From positions 496,001 to 560,000 of the forward strand of contig CM073195.1 of assembly GCA_037042915.1 (NCBI GenBank): a stretch of 64,000 bases of DNA, written 5' to 3'. Below the pieces are notes generated by a model, which had not been told where the DNA came from, made no database searches, and worked only from the letters and a program-made list of their open reading frames with translations. Source of the DNA: Auricularia sp. M13 (Eukaryota > Basidiomycota > Agaricomycetes > Auriculariales > Auriculariaceae). Shown one piece after another: positions 39,909 through 50,817 of the stretch. The position numbers and the translations under genes are program-made. How positions within the stretch are numbered: position 1 is the stretch's first letter; each line of letters begins with the position of its first letter.

Positions 39909-42900
39909 CTACAAGATACTGTACAATTGCGTAGTCTGCCCAGAAGAGTCCGGAAACTTGGTCCATTTATCTGCGAACATGGCACGCTGAATCAGCACTT
40001 CCGTTTATATGCAGCAGCGCGTATGGACTCACCTGGGCACGCCAGAAAGTACCCATCGATGGCCTTGACGAAACGGTCGCGGTATTCGGCAGGAGGGATG
40101 ACAGTGACCTCTTTGTTGCTGCCCACAATGAGGTTATTGTTCAATCCCTGTTTCGCCTTATACTCGAGTGTCTTAGCGAACGAGTAGCTCCCTGGACGAC
40201 ATGTCAACTTCATCAGCCGCCATCGAGCGTTCAGACACACCGATGGTATCAACAAGTCCGCAGGCTATCTGCTTGTGTTCCTGATCGATTCCAAGCAGAA
40301 GACTGAACATGTTCAGCCAAATTGCGAAAGAATGCAGAGACGGTGCTCACGAATAATCCATTATATTATTCTTGGACAAGAAGTCGCAGTCAGACCTGAC
40401 GGCTTCTTGCAGCACGCGCTTTGAAGGTGAACGCAAGAGCAGCAATGCACGCTGTTGTCCTAAGGATGATTCAGTTCGCTAGATTAGAGGCGACGCCTCA
40501 GGTCACGGCGTACCTTCGATCCATTCTCCATCAAATAATGTGCGCGCCGCATTTGCCTCGTCCTTGGACTTGGACTTGACCTTTCGGCCCTGGATGCCTT
40601 TAAGATCGAACGTCTTGGAGATCTTTTGCTGATAGAACAGATTCTCCATGACGAGCAAATCCGCCTTGGCTTGCGTGCTGCCCGTATCGAGGTTCTTGAT
40701 CTCGACAGTGTAATAACCCATGAGCTTTGTCAACACGGACGCTTTGCTCGCGGCCGAATTCAGGTACGCGAAGTACGCCGGCGCAGTCTCGTTGAGTACT
40801 TGCCTTCGACGGATCGATCAGTACGAAGGCGACCGGTCACGGTGAAGGCACATACAGGTCTGCAACGTTCCAAGCATTAACGAGCGACTTGATAACGAAA
40901 CGGTCGTCCGCCGTCTTCCAGAAATTAGCCTTGCTCTTGCCGCCAGCCGCCGCCCAGCCAGTGCTCCGAGCAAGACTATGCAGCATATCCTCGCCGATGC
41001 CGCAGCGCCGACGCAGCTCATCGAACTGCCTGGCGTAATAAACCGTGCAGCTGAACCGCAGCCTGTTGCCCAGTGCGAACTCGTACTTAATGTGAGGTTG
41101 CGAGTCGTCTACTTCCGTCGCCTGTCCCAGAAGCGGATGAGCAATGGAGCCCGTTCGTCGCGTCGGCGCCTCGGCAAGCCCGCCGGTGCTCAGCACGAAT
41201 CGCATAGCGTTTGCGAGGGTCGTTGTGAGGGAGCTGTTGATACTGGCCGCAGCGCTGTGACCCAGATCTGACTCGGTGAGCTCGACACTGGGTGTTGACG
41301 GAAACGAGTCCTTCGGTGGAACTGGTGGTCCAATGGTTGCAGTCGATCCCTCCTTTCCATGCCCAGCGGTATCGGGCTCGTGGACAGACGTCGGAGTTAC
41401 CGAACGCGGGGTCTGCACATTGATAAAGGCAGAGCCGGACAAGCCACCAATATCATCGTCGGATGACGACACGCCCTTATTCTTGAGCTGCTGTTCCACA
41501 ACCTGCAACAGAGCGTGCTCCGCCTCGTTATCGGCCACACTGACTTTACCGTCAGCCAGATGTGGGGAAACTTCAACAGCCGGCTTCGCCCATGCAGATG
41601 GTGGTGCAGATATGCTGTTGATAAATCGCGACGCCGAGGAACCAAGGCTGCTGAATCGCGATGATACACTGCCTGTGGGGCTATCCACCGAGCGTTTGTG
41701 CCTCAGCACGTCGCGGATCGTGAGAAGAGTCGAGACGTCCCGAGGATGATCGATACGGGAGATCGTAGTCGCCACGGGCTCCGCTTCATGCCAGGCTTCG
41801 GCAGCGGCCTCATCGTCCGGGTCAGGCAAAGGCTTGGGAATAGGTTTCTTGACTCTGGAGGCAGTGTTACCGATTCCGAGCAAGGATGGTGTGGATGGAC
41901 GAGTATCGCCTGGCACCTCGACATGGGCGCGCGACGAAGGCTTACCAGCCTGCATGCACGCCAACTCGTCCGCATAGTCATTCGAGCTGATTCTAATAAG
42001 TATATGCACATCAAGTGGCAGGTAGCGACTCACCTAAGAGCGCAAGAAATAATACTGCCCCATTCTCCATCCCGGACGATGACTCTTCCCCCAGGGACCG
42101 CATAACACCCCGACTTCCACCAGTCAGGCTCATTGGCCTTGATATCGTCAAAGGGGACAACAGCTGGCGCATGCTTGGCCTGCCACGCTGCCAATCGCTT
42201 CACGATTCCACGGGCGCCACTGGCAAAGGCCCTGCGCACGTCGTTGAGCGACGAAGCCGGCGTCCGCCGCAGGAGTGCATAGAGATCCTTCTCTGTTTTA
42301 TCGAAAGAGTCGCTGAGCTCCTCGAGAAGCTTTGCCGATGACTGCAAAGACGATGGCGACTGTGTGACCGACGACAGCGAGCGAAGCGTGGTAGATGCCG
42401 AGAACGATTTCGGCGATTCTGGCGAACTTGAAGCTCCTATATTATCCAGTTGCGATGAATCTGTGGCCGGTTCAGGAGGGAGGTCCTTTTCCGAATCACG
42501 GTTTGCAACAATTTCGCTGGAAAAGAACTTGGACTGAAAATGGTAAGCAGATGGTAGTCATACACTCATGGCGCGACTCACCAGCTCCTGCAAGTGAACA
42601 CGCAGGCCGTCCCACCAGGTATGAATCTCGTTCTGAACCTCCTCCTGTTCCGGATCAAGCTCGGCGCCAGTCACAGTAACATCCAACTCCCTAGGGTCGA
42701 CATTATCATGAACGATTTGAATCCTAGGGACGCGCAAGTCGAAGACCTCTGTCATCGGCGCCGTCGCAAACGTTACAACCATAGATTCTCGAGCAAAATG
42801 TCGCAGGATAGAATGTCGACTGGGCGGTTTGGACTGATGGCCAATATCCGGCGAAGTGTGTTCACAGAGCGAAAGCGGTATGGTGTTGAAGGTCTTGGAG

Positions 42901-44787
42901 TACGCAAGCATTTCCAAGAATTTGCCGAATGAATATAGGCTGCAAGGTCATCAGTGAGTGGGAAAAGGTTGCGAGAAGAATGACATACTATGTCGCATCG
43001 TCCATAGGCACCGGTGGATTTCGAGCCTCGCAAACGGCACAGCTCTCCCACATCCTCGTCTCCTGATGCGGCTTTGAGTCCTGCACGGCATCTACATTGA
43101 CGGTGATCTTGACGCCGTCATGTATCCAGGTCATGGAATGCAGCATGCGGGGAATCTCGCACGTTTCGCACGGCGTTTGCGCTGTATCGCATAGTCGCTC
43201 TACAGCCGCGCCGAGAGTCTCGTCCGTGTCATCATGGGGCGCGTAGAACTGATACGTAACCCAGCGCGGGGAGCCACAACGCGTGATGGAGGCAAGGATC
43301 GTGTCTGCGCCGGATTCCAGTATTCGCGGTGGTTGCGGAATATGCTCTGAATATAGCAGTGTCATCCGTTGGAAGTTTGCAAATGCTGTCTCGAACACGA
43401 AGGGGTCGTTCTCGTCCCAGCTCTGTAAATCTTCGAGCGACGTCCTTTCATCGCCCGTCAGCAGAAGTCGCCGCTTTCGTCGACCGCCCTTGTTGTTCTC
43501 CTTCTCGCGTTCCGCTAACTTGACAAGCACGGGCGGAAGAGGAATGTCCATGTTGGGCGACGTAGTCAGGATTGGCATGATTTCTTCTAGGTGCTTGAGC
43601 GCGTTTCCAAACTTGCCCGATGCGAGCTGCGCAGGCGCTGCACGGACAGTTTCGATTCCTTCCGTATTATCATCCTCGGACCATCGCTGAGCATGGCGTG
43701 CGGCCGGCATATCGAGGGATTGGCGCTGGGACGCGAAGCCGTCAGACGAGTAGCCGCTGCGGGACGACGGGCGATGCAGTAAGCTCTCAGTCTTGCGACT
43801 GATGAACGACCAAATTCCCGAAGAGGCTGCAGAGCGAAACCCGCCGCCTACACGAGGAAAGCGCTTGTTGGAGAGCGACGACGGAGGAGGTGAAGGCGGA
43901 CGCGAGCCGGCGGGGGATGGCAGCGGTGACGGCGTCGGCGGTGGTGTTGGAAGCTTGGGGAACTTGAGCTGAACGTGGAACCCCGCCAGTAGGCGCTGCT
44001 CGAGAAGCAGCGAGAGCCGAACGTAAATAGCGAGCCGAAGGACTTTGACGAGGGACACGTAGATCTCGGGCGAGGACACACCGCCGAACGAGAACGTGCC
44101 GCCCACCAGACGCAGGGAGAGCCCATCCTTAGATAACCGATCAAAGGCGCCAGCGTGCCACTCCTGGAGACCATACAATATATGACCTGCCGTGTCCGGG
44201 CTGCGCGAGCTGGCCGGGGGGAGGATGAACGAGCCGGGCGTGAAGGTGCAAGTGCGATTGCCTGGCACGAGGTCAAAGTCCATGTCCTCCATCGGCACGA
44301 CCGGTCCTAGCTGCGCAACGGTGAGGAGGAGGTGCTTGGGCGTGCCGACAGGCGCGGGGACGTGCGATGCGTTGCTGAGCCGCACCACGTCGGCCCTCGC
44401 GCGCTTGAGCCGTTCCTTGTCGTCGAGGCCAGCGACGACGACGCTGCTGGTGCTCGTGCTAGTGGTCGCCGAGACGGCGTCCTTGTCGGCGCCGTCATGC
44501 GCAGCAGCTCGTCGCGCGCGTTCGCGTTCAGCCGCCCAGGCCGCACGGGCCCTGTGCGTGGCAGCGAGGCCATGTATCCATCGCCCTCGCGCCAGGGCGT
44601 CGGCCAAGTCGTCGAGCGCGCCACGGATGAGCGCTGCCCAGGACTGGTCGAGCGCCTCGGCCTGCAGCGCAAAGCGCAACGTCAGGGCGAGGTGGTCGCC
44701 AGCCGCATTGCTCAGTCTGTGCAGGTTCTCCAGCCCAGGCGCCGGCGGCAGAGGCGGGAGCGGCTTCGAGCTCGCGGGTGACTGCAT
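39909..44787 (-). CDS. FAB1: FAB1/PIKfyve-type phosphatidylinositol-3-phosphate 5-kinase, short form
   Basis: Nine exons: 44,787-42,989; 42,939-42,582; 42,533-42,034; 41,992-40,856; 40,803-40,514; 40,459-40,351; 40,302-40,241; 40,191-40,033; 39,970-39,909; about 1,491 residues. It converts PI3P to PI(3,5)P2 on endosomes and vacuoles. The region WESCAVCEARNPPVPM followed by YSFGKFLEMLAYS is the FAB1 middle domain. The kinase domain has YEFALGNRLRFSCTVYYA, TFDLKGIQGRKV, IMDYSLLLGID and VDTIGSYSFAKTLEYKAKQG, and ends FLACPDKW. I see no FYVE zinc finger and no clear TCP-1 chaperonin-like domain; the N-terminus is Pro/Ser-rich and Ala/Arg-rich instead. Most FAB1 proteins exceed 2,000 residues. Intron 3 is only 41 bp. 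Confidence 0.92.
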
Positions 44788-44951
44788 CCCATTGAATGCA
44801 GGGTGCGTGTGGCTGGGTATGAGTGTGGGCTGGTTGCGGGTAACAGGAGAGCGTAGGTACAGCAAAGCGGGCCAAGATACGCAGGCTCTATGTCAGCGAT
44901 GACACCCGGCTCCGCCCCGGCCGTATGTACTCTGGCTCCTCAACTGACGGT

Positions 44952-47315
44952 CTAAGCATACACCCTCGTGACCTCCGGCGCCCTCCCGCCTACTCGACGC
45001 GCAAATCTCAGCAATGCGACCGCGCCTGCCGGTGTCATGCCCTCCATCCTCCGCGCAGCCCCCTGTTTCGTGTCAGCATTGAGGAACAAAACGGAGAGGC
45101 CGCAACGCACGATACTTGCCGGCCGCACGCGCAACAACCGCTCCCTGAGCTCAGAGCTTAGATTGGGTACCGCGTCCCAGTCCGTGTCGTCCGGCAGCTT
45201 GAGATCCTCGTCGCTGAGGAAATCCTTAACGTCTGCGCTCTGCCTCCGCACGTGTGGCTCGTAGCGCACTTCGACCGCGACGCGCTCTAGTGTCCTCTGA
45301 GGAATGCGCGATTGCGCAATCTCTGGCACGGCGGCACAGATGTCCTCCAGTGCGTTCAGTGGGTTGTACAGCAACTCGAGAGCGCTCCGCACGACGCCAT
45401 CTCGTCGCCGTGTAGGCAGCCCGCGCGCCATCCATTGCTCCGGGGACAAGCGCACACTCTCCATGCACGTCCGCGTTGTCTGCATTTGCTCGCGTAGCGT
45501 CTCGAAAGCCGCCCATCGTTCGTTAGATATGATACCTGCATTGCGGCCTTTGGGCGTCAGGCGGAGGTCGGCATTGTCTGCACGCAACGTCATTCTAAAC
45601 TCTGCGCGGCTTGTGAACATGCGGTCTGAGGTATGAATGAGCATGTGAATGGGCCACGGCACGTCAGACATACATGGCTCTTCTGCGCCTCGGTGTATCA
45701 GATCGTCGACCATGACACCGACGTAGCCATCTGCGCGTCCCAATACGAGTGGCTCTTTCCCAGTCGCCTTCAAACCAGCATTGGCGCCGGCAAGGATACC
45801 CTGGGCGGCAGCTTCCTCATATCCCGTGGTGCCGTTGATTTGTCCCGCAAGGTACAACCCACGGATATTTTTGACTTCGAGAGTCGCTGCAGATACTGTC
45901 AGCGTCACATCCTCTGGATGAAGCCATAGTACCCACGCCCAAGCTCGCGCGGGTCAACAAAGTCATACTCGACGCCATACGCAGGCCGTGCCATCTCTGC
46001 ACGCTCAAGGCCAGGAATGGTGTGTAGAACGGTCTCTTGCAGGTCAACGGGGAGCGAATTGGACAACCCATTCGGGTAAATTAGCTCTGCAAGCCGCGAA
46101 TGAGCTGGGAGAATGATGAGAAGAGGGCGGTTCGGACCAGAGTCGTAGCCCTCAGGCTCCAGCCATACAGTATGCGAGGCCTTGGCCGCAAAACGCATTA
46201 TCTTCGCCTCTAATGACGGGCAATATCGCGGTCCTGAGGTAGGGAGCATCTAGATTTGTATTCATGAGAGCGAAAGAGGCGACGAAGAGAGCGCACCATT
46301 GATAGCTTCCTTGATATATAAACTACTGCCTATATTTTCTCGTACAATATCGTGCGTGGCTTTTGTAGTATGTGTTTGGTATGTGGGAACTTGTCTGTCC
46401 TGGTCGCATGGTCAGCCCGTAGATATGTATTGCGGTTCGACGCCTACTGCATTGGGGACGCTGTCGTGCATGAAACTGAACGGCTCTGGTCGTGCGTCGG
46501 GGTCATGCCGTTGTAGCGAGTCAAAGTCGATGCTGCGCTTGTATATCCGTGCAGGAGTGCCCGTCTTGAGGCGGCCGAGTCGAAGGTGAAAGCGAGCAAG
46601 CGTGGCTGACAGACCGTCGGGTGGCGAGGCGGGGTCGCCCATCCTGCCCGCCGGACGCGACTCGTTTCCTAAAAAGCGCGTGAGCAGGCATAAGGCACGC
46701 TAATGGGACTTTGCGCACCAATGTGGATGATACCAGCGAGAAAGGTGCCCGTGCAGACGACGACGGCATCGGCGCGTACAGTTTCGCCAGAGTCGAGTAG
46801 GACGCCGCGGACACGGTCGTCCTCGAGCACTATGTCGTGTACTGCGGCCTCTCGGACGTCCAGGTTGGGGTAGCTGAAGAGCACTTGCTGCATATGGTGC
46901 GCATACAGCGTGCGGTCGACTTGGGCGCGCGGTCCCTGCACAAGCCAGCTCGTCAGCATGCAGCCGTTGTATGCAGCCAGCGGAGCGCACAAAGACCGCC
47001 GGCCCCTTGGAGCGGTTGAGCATGGTGAAATGGATGCCTGCCTTGTCTGCAGTAACGCAGCCGTTAGCGCCGGCATGCAGAGTGCACAACGCGCTTACCA
47101 GCCACTTTTCCTATGAGGCCGTCGAGCGCGTCGACCTCGCGCACGAGCGTGCCCTTGCCGACGCCGCCTATGGCCGGGTTGCACGAGAGCGCGCCGGCGG
47201 CAGAGCGTCTGTGGGTGAGCAGCGCCGTCCGTGCGCCCGCACGCGCGGCGGCGGCGGCGGCCTCGCACCCCGCATGGCCTGCGCCGATGACAAGGACTGT
47301 ATGCGCGTGAGACAC
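44952..47315 (-). CDS. MTO1: Mitochondrial tRNA uridine-34 modification enzyme (MnmG/GidA family)
   Basis: Seven exons: 47,315-47,099; 47,046-46,991; 46,935-46,719; 46,668-46,448; 46,399-46,297; 46,233-45,937; 45,895-44,952; 684 codons excluding stop. With its partner GTPase it installs the 5-carboxymethylaminomethyl-type group on wobble uridine of mitochondrial tRNAs. Seen: FAD-binding [67 protein letters not shown] and [17 protein letters not shown]. The first codon of this frame is GTG and no ATG follows in the exon, so a 5' exon with the start and presequence is missing from the model, probably within 47,316-47,400. The last intron is 41 bp. Confidence 0.93.
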
Positions 47316-47626
47316 GGCCCGGGCGCGTGCAGCACGATGGGCGCACCGTTGTACATCACCTTGCTTGAAAGGTCACTCCCTCCCCCATAATGAAGCCCAC
47401 CTTTTCTGCTGTTCAAACTCCGACAACCGGCCCGCTACTCCGGGTCTCCTGCTTGAGCACTTTCTTGGAAATAGAAACCAAAGTACAAGCAAGGTGTCTG
47501 CCGGCGAAGCGCGGCCACTTGTGAATGTGAGACGGAAGCTAAAATTGAAGCCCCTATCCTCCTCCCTCTTTTTTCTCTCTGGACTTTAAATTCCGTTCGC
47601 CCGTCTCTCCCTTTTTCGACCCCCCA
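47316..47626. promoter_or_regulatory. Divergent upstream region of MTO1 and the zinc-finger gene
   Basis: About 310 bp between divergent genes. It should contain the missing first exon of MTO1 on the minus strand. A TTTAAATT stretch lies near 47,583, about 40 bp before the zinc-finger start. Confidence 0.5.
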
Positions 47627-48380
47627 ATGCTCAGCGCCCGGAGCCAGTTCGGCAGTTCCGTCGGGCCGTCGACGTCGTATGCGCGCACCGTCGTGGTCGG
47701 CGACGACGAAGACGCGAGTGGCGAGGACGAGTTCCCGGAGCCGACGGCGCCGTCGCCGTCTCTGCTCGCTCTGACTCGCTGGCCGTCCGCGTCGACGCCT
47801 GTGCTGCTGCCGTCGTCGTCTCTGCCGTCGTCGTCGTCGCGTGCGTCGCCCGCGTCACCGGCGCGCTCCGAGTCGCCACCCGCCCGCTCGCGGTCGCCGC
47901 CGCTCCAGCTCAAGCGCGAGCACGTGTCGCCGCCGCCCAGCCCGCCGCCTAGCCCTCCCCGGCGCCCCACGAAGCGGCCGCGGGCGAGCTTGCCCGCGCC
48001 TGTGCCGAACCTGACGAAGAAGAGCCGCGGGCGTCGGGTGCCGCGGGCGGACGAGCAGCCCGCGCAGCACGTCCTGGGCCGCAAGTACGTGTGCCCAGTC
48101 CCGGAATGCGGTGCGCAGTGTCCGTGAGTCACAGCCAGGCCGCTCACACGTTCCAGCCAAGGGCTTTTCCCGCGGAGAGCATCTCAAAGTCCGTGACTCT
48201 GTTCTCCCGTGCGCTTAAGCTGCTGACTCCTCCCTCCAGCGACACACTCGCTCCATCCACACCAACGACCGGCCGTTCTCATGTCCCGTCGCCAGCTGCG
48301 GCCGCACGTTCACGCGGCACGACAACCTGCTCCAGCACCAGCGCGCGCATGCCACGCCCCTCCTCGTCCCCAACACCTGA
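47627..48380 (+). CDS. C2H2 zinc-finger transcription factor
   Basis: Three exons: 47,627-48,110, 48,157-48,188 (32 nt) and 48,240-48,380; 218 residues. The N-terminal 140 residues are Ser/Pro-rich with an acidic patch and a Lys/Arg-rich stretch (RRPTKRPRASL) that could be a nuclear-localisation signal. Two adjacent C2H2 fingers close the protein: the first is split over all three exons (CPVPEC ... GFSRGEHLKRHTRSIH), the second is CPVASCGRTFTRHDNLLQHQRAH. This pair with the NDRPF linker resembles Msn2/COM2-like stress regulators. DNA-binding regulation is the likely role; targets are unknown. The middle exon's donor is GTCCGT. Confidence 0.85.
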
Positions 48381-48670
48381 CCCAGCCCTGCCTATCGTAC
48401 CCTCGCTTTTACTGCTTGCATCCACACGGCCCTGCCCCCCACCCGCATTCTTTGCATTGTAGCTTATGCCCCGTCCTGCGTGTCTGTTTGTCTCATAGTA
48501 TACTTAGCGTCTCTCCGTTTTCTGCCTAGTGACATAGAACACCCTACTTACCCAACCCAAAACAACCTTTGCCTCGAGGCCCCAAGCCCAGCCCCTAAAC
48601 GAACAAGCGCCCAGTGCCCACGGATCAAAGACGCGTTGTTTGGTCGCCAAACACTCTAAATTTTTCCGCT
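48381..48670. other. Intergenic between zinc-finger gene and EF-Ts gene
   Basis: 290 bp. A C-rich, CCCAACCCAAAACAACC-like stretch precedes the EF-Ts start. An in-frame extension of the EF-Ts frame reaches 48,614, but the 48,671 ATG begins a better presequence. Confidence 0.5.
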
Positions 48671-49672
48671 ATGCTTCGTCTTGCGCGCGCCGGACTCTCC
48701 AGCGCCCGTCGCTATTCCACTGCGCCCACCAAGGCTTCCGTGAAGCTCGTTGCTGAGCTGCGCAAGGCCACCAATGTGCCGCTGAACAAGGCGTCCGAGG
48801 CCCTCGCGGCCTGCAACAACGACTTCGATGCCGCCGTCGCGTGGCTCGCGGAGGACATGAAAAAGACGGGTGCTGCTCGCGCTGCCAAGCTCGCCGGCCG
48901 CGCTGCCAACGAGGGTGTCGTCGCCCGCTGCATATTGTCAGACGGCACGCACGGTGGACCTGTCCGCGCGGCGCTCGTCGAGCTCGCGTGCGAAACGGAC
49001 TTTGTTGCGCGAGGCGAGCTGTTCAACAGGCTGGCGGCAGACATCGCGCACACTGCCGCGTTCTTCGCGGAGCCGCAGGCATCGCAGCCTGCCTTTGCCC
49101 CGTTCCCTGTCGAGACGCTCGTCGACGCGCCGTGTCTCGCGCAGGACGAGGCCGCTCCGTCGTCCTCTAGCCACACCGTGACAGACGCCATACGCGACCT
49201 GGTCGCAAAGGTCGGCGAGAACGTATCCTTGCGGCGCGCAACCGCCATCGTCGCCGATCCATCCTCGCAACTTTACACCATCGGCTCCTACGTACACGGC
49301 GCCATCCCAGACTTCCCAGCTTCTGGACGCATAGCCTGTCTTGCTGCTCTCCGGCTCACCGGCCATTCGCCTCAGCTTTTGCAGGACAGTGGTTTCCAAA
49401 AAGCATATCCCGTGCTCCAGCGCGCTGTCGCCCGGCAGATCGTGGGCATGAACGTCGAAACACTGCGCGGCGCCACCCCCGTTGCAGAGCCTGATCCAGG
49501 CTCGCCGGCCCTGTACAACCAACCTTTCTCGATGCTTCCTGGCGCATCTGAGGCCGAGACGGTTGAGCAGGCACTGCAATCATGGGGGTCGAAGTGGAGT
49601 GTTACTGTCGAGGTTTCTGACTTCACAAAATGGACGCGGGGAGAGACCGAATCTGCCCCTACTTCGGCATAA
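48671..49672 (+). CDS. TSF1: Mitochondrial translation elongation factor Ts
   Basis: Intronless, 333 residues. It exchanges GDP for GTP on mitochondrial EF-Tu. The start MLRLARAGLSSARRYST is a clear import presequence with a likely cleavage site near residue 17. The N-terminal UBA-like domain has VAELRKATNVPLNKASEALAACNNDFDAAVAWL (family hallmark LRxxTGAxxxxCKxAL with changes), followed by the core pieces GRAANEGVV, ALVELACETDFVAR and HGAIPDFPASGRIACLAAL. Length fits fungal homologues. The absence of introns contrasts with its neighbours. Confidence 0.96.
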   Translation: MLRLARAGLSSARRYSTAPTKASVKLVAELRKATNVPLNKASEALAACNNDFDAAVAWLAEDMKKTGAARAAKLAGRAANEGVVARCILSDGTHGGPVRAALVELACETDFVARGELFNRLAADIAHTAAFFAEPQASQPAFAPFPVETLVDAPCLAQDEAAPSSSSHTVTDAIRDLVAKVGENVSLRRATAIVADPSSQLYTIGSYVHGAIPDFPASGRIACLAALRLTGHSPQLLQDSGFQKAYPVLQRAVARQIVGMNVETLRGATPVAEPDPGSPALYNQPFSMLPGASEAETVEQALQSWGSKWSVTVEVSDFTKWTRGETESAPTSA

Positions 49673-50138
49673 CTGCTGAATGCACAGCGTAGAATTATCA
49701 TCTATAATTTCATTAATCATAGCATCCAACGATAGAGCCCCACTCAGACGCTGTAGTTTTATACATGAAGGAAGAATATACCTCATCTCAACCCGGCCGC
49801 CCTCGCCATTTTGTAGGCGCAGAGAGGACCTCAGAGAAGACGATTTGTGACCCCAATTTCGCACTGATAGGTCCCTTAGCATCGGTCGAGTCAGGCTCTG
49901 AATTTGCTCTGAATGACTTATACGCAGGCGTGCTGGAAACGGACAATGTCTCGCTGCTTTTCGGGATGCGTTCACAAGTATTTTCTGAAGCAATTATGGA
50001 AGGTCGTATTTGGTTACAGCTACGAGCAGAAAGCGCGACATCCGGAAGAAAATGCAGGTAATAAAGTACGCGGATTACAAAGAGGTCATTTCGCATCGTC
50101 GCGCGGTCGTAAGGTCAGGCGTCCATATCGCAGACGCT
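49673..50138. other. Intergenic between EF-Ts and microprotein 2 (convergent)
   Basis: 466 bp, AT-richer than the genes, no recognised feature. Holds the 3' ends of two convergent genes. Confidence 0.5.
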
Positions 50139-50414
50139 CTAGTAGGTAGCGACTCCTCGGCGACGTCCCCATGCTCGTCTGCGCGGTGCCCCCGTGGTCG
50201 TGCCTGTACGACGGCCAGAGCAGCAGCCGCACGTGAGAACGTTGAAGATAGTCACAATTATCTGTAATATACAAGGTCAGGAGGATCGTCGCAGGAGCTT
50301 GCGACGACAAGGACTCACCGTGGTGATCGCAGAGACGATCGTCATGATCACGTTCGCAATGGCGCTAATGATAGCGTTGATACCGCCGCCAATGGCTGAG
50401 AAGATAGAGCCCAT
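50139..50414 (-). CDS. Hydrophobic microprotein 2 (72 aa, two exons)
   Basis: Exons 50,414-50,319 and 50,261-50,139 with a 57-bp intron (GTGAGT...TTACAG). The peptide opens MGSIFSAIGGGINAIISAIANV, a periodic Ile/Ala/Gly segment of about 40 residues without charges, then NVLTCGCCSGRR and a basic Thr/Gly/Arg tail ending VATY. No catalytic motif or classical signal sequence is present; it could be a membrane-inserted or amphipathic peptide. It shares the plan of microprotein 1 at 31,829-32,176: a short N-terminal segment, repeated hydrophobic turns, CC-G-RR, basic tail. I recall similar short uncharacterised proteins in basidiomycetes but cannot name a family. Confidence 0.8.
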
Positions 50415-50817
50415 GGTGTATAGTGTGTGGTAGGTAGTGGGTGGTTTGTGGTGGTGGGTTGGTAGTTTGGAAGGAAAAACGCACGCCGCAGCTGGGTTTT
50501 TATAGGAGATCGTGAGAATGACGCGGGTGACGTCACTCGCACTTCACGTCGGCAACTCTCCGGTGGCTCCAACCGCGTCCATTCGGTCACCTGCGCGAAC
50601 CTGCTCGAAACGGTCTCAATGACATACTGCTCTCAGCTCTCCCTCCCTGGACATCCTTCGTCATATCGGTGTCGACAACGAGATCATCCACAAGTGTACG
50701 TCAAGCATTTTGATGTCCAGCCGCATTCGATACAAGATGGTTAAACACAGTACTTCGAGGAAAGGTCCGGGATTCTACTTTGAATCACGGTTGGGTTGTC
50801 CTTAATCAAAGCTCTGC
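50415..50817. other. Intergenic upstream of microprotein 2
   Basis: 403 bp between the microprotein start and the beta-galactosidase stop. A GTGGTAGGTAGTGGGTGG-type G/T tract lies at about 50,425-50,470 just upstream of the microprotein ATG. TTTTTATAG at about 50,497-50,505 is a candidate initiation element. Confidence 0.45.

Noticed and set aside
48938-49579. 213-codon minus-strand frame
   Set aside because: Antisense to the mitochondrial EF-Ts gene, which has clear homology on the plus strand.
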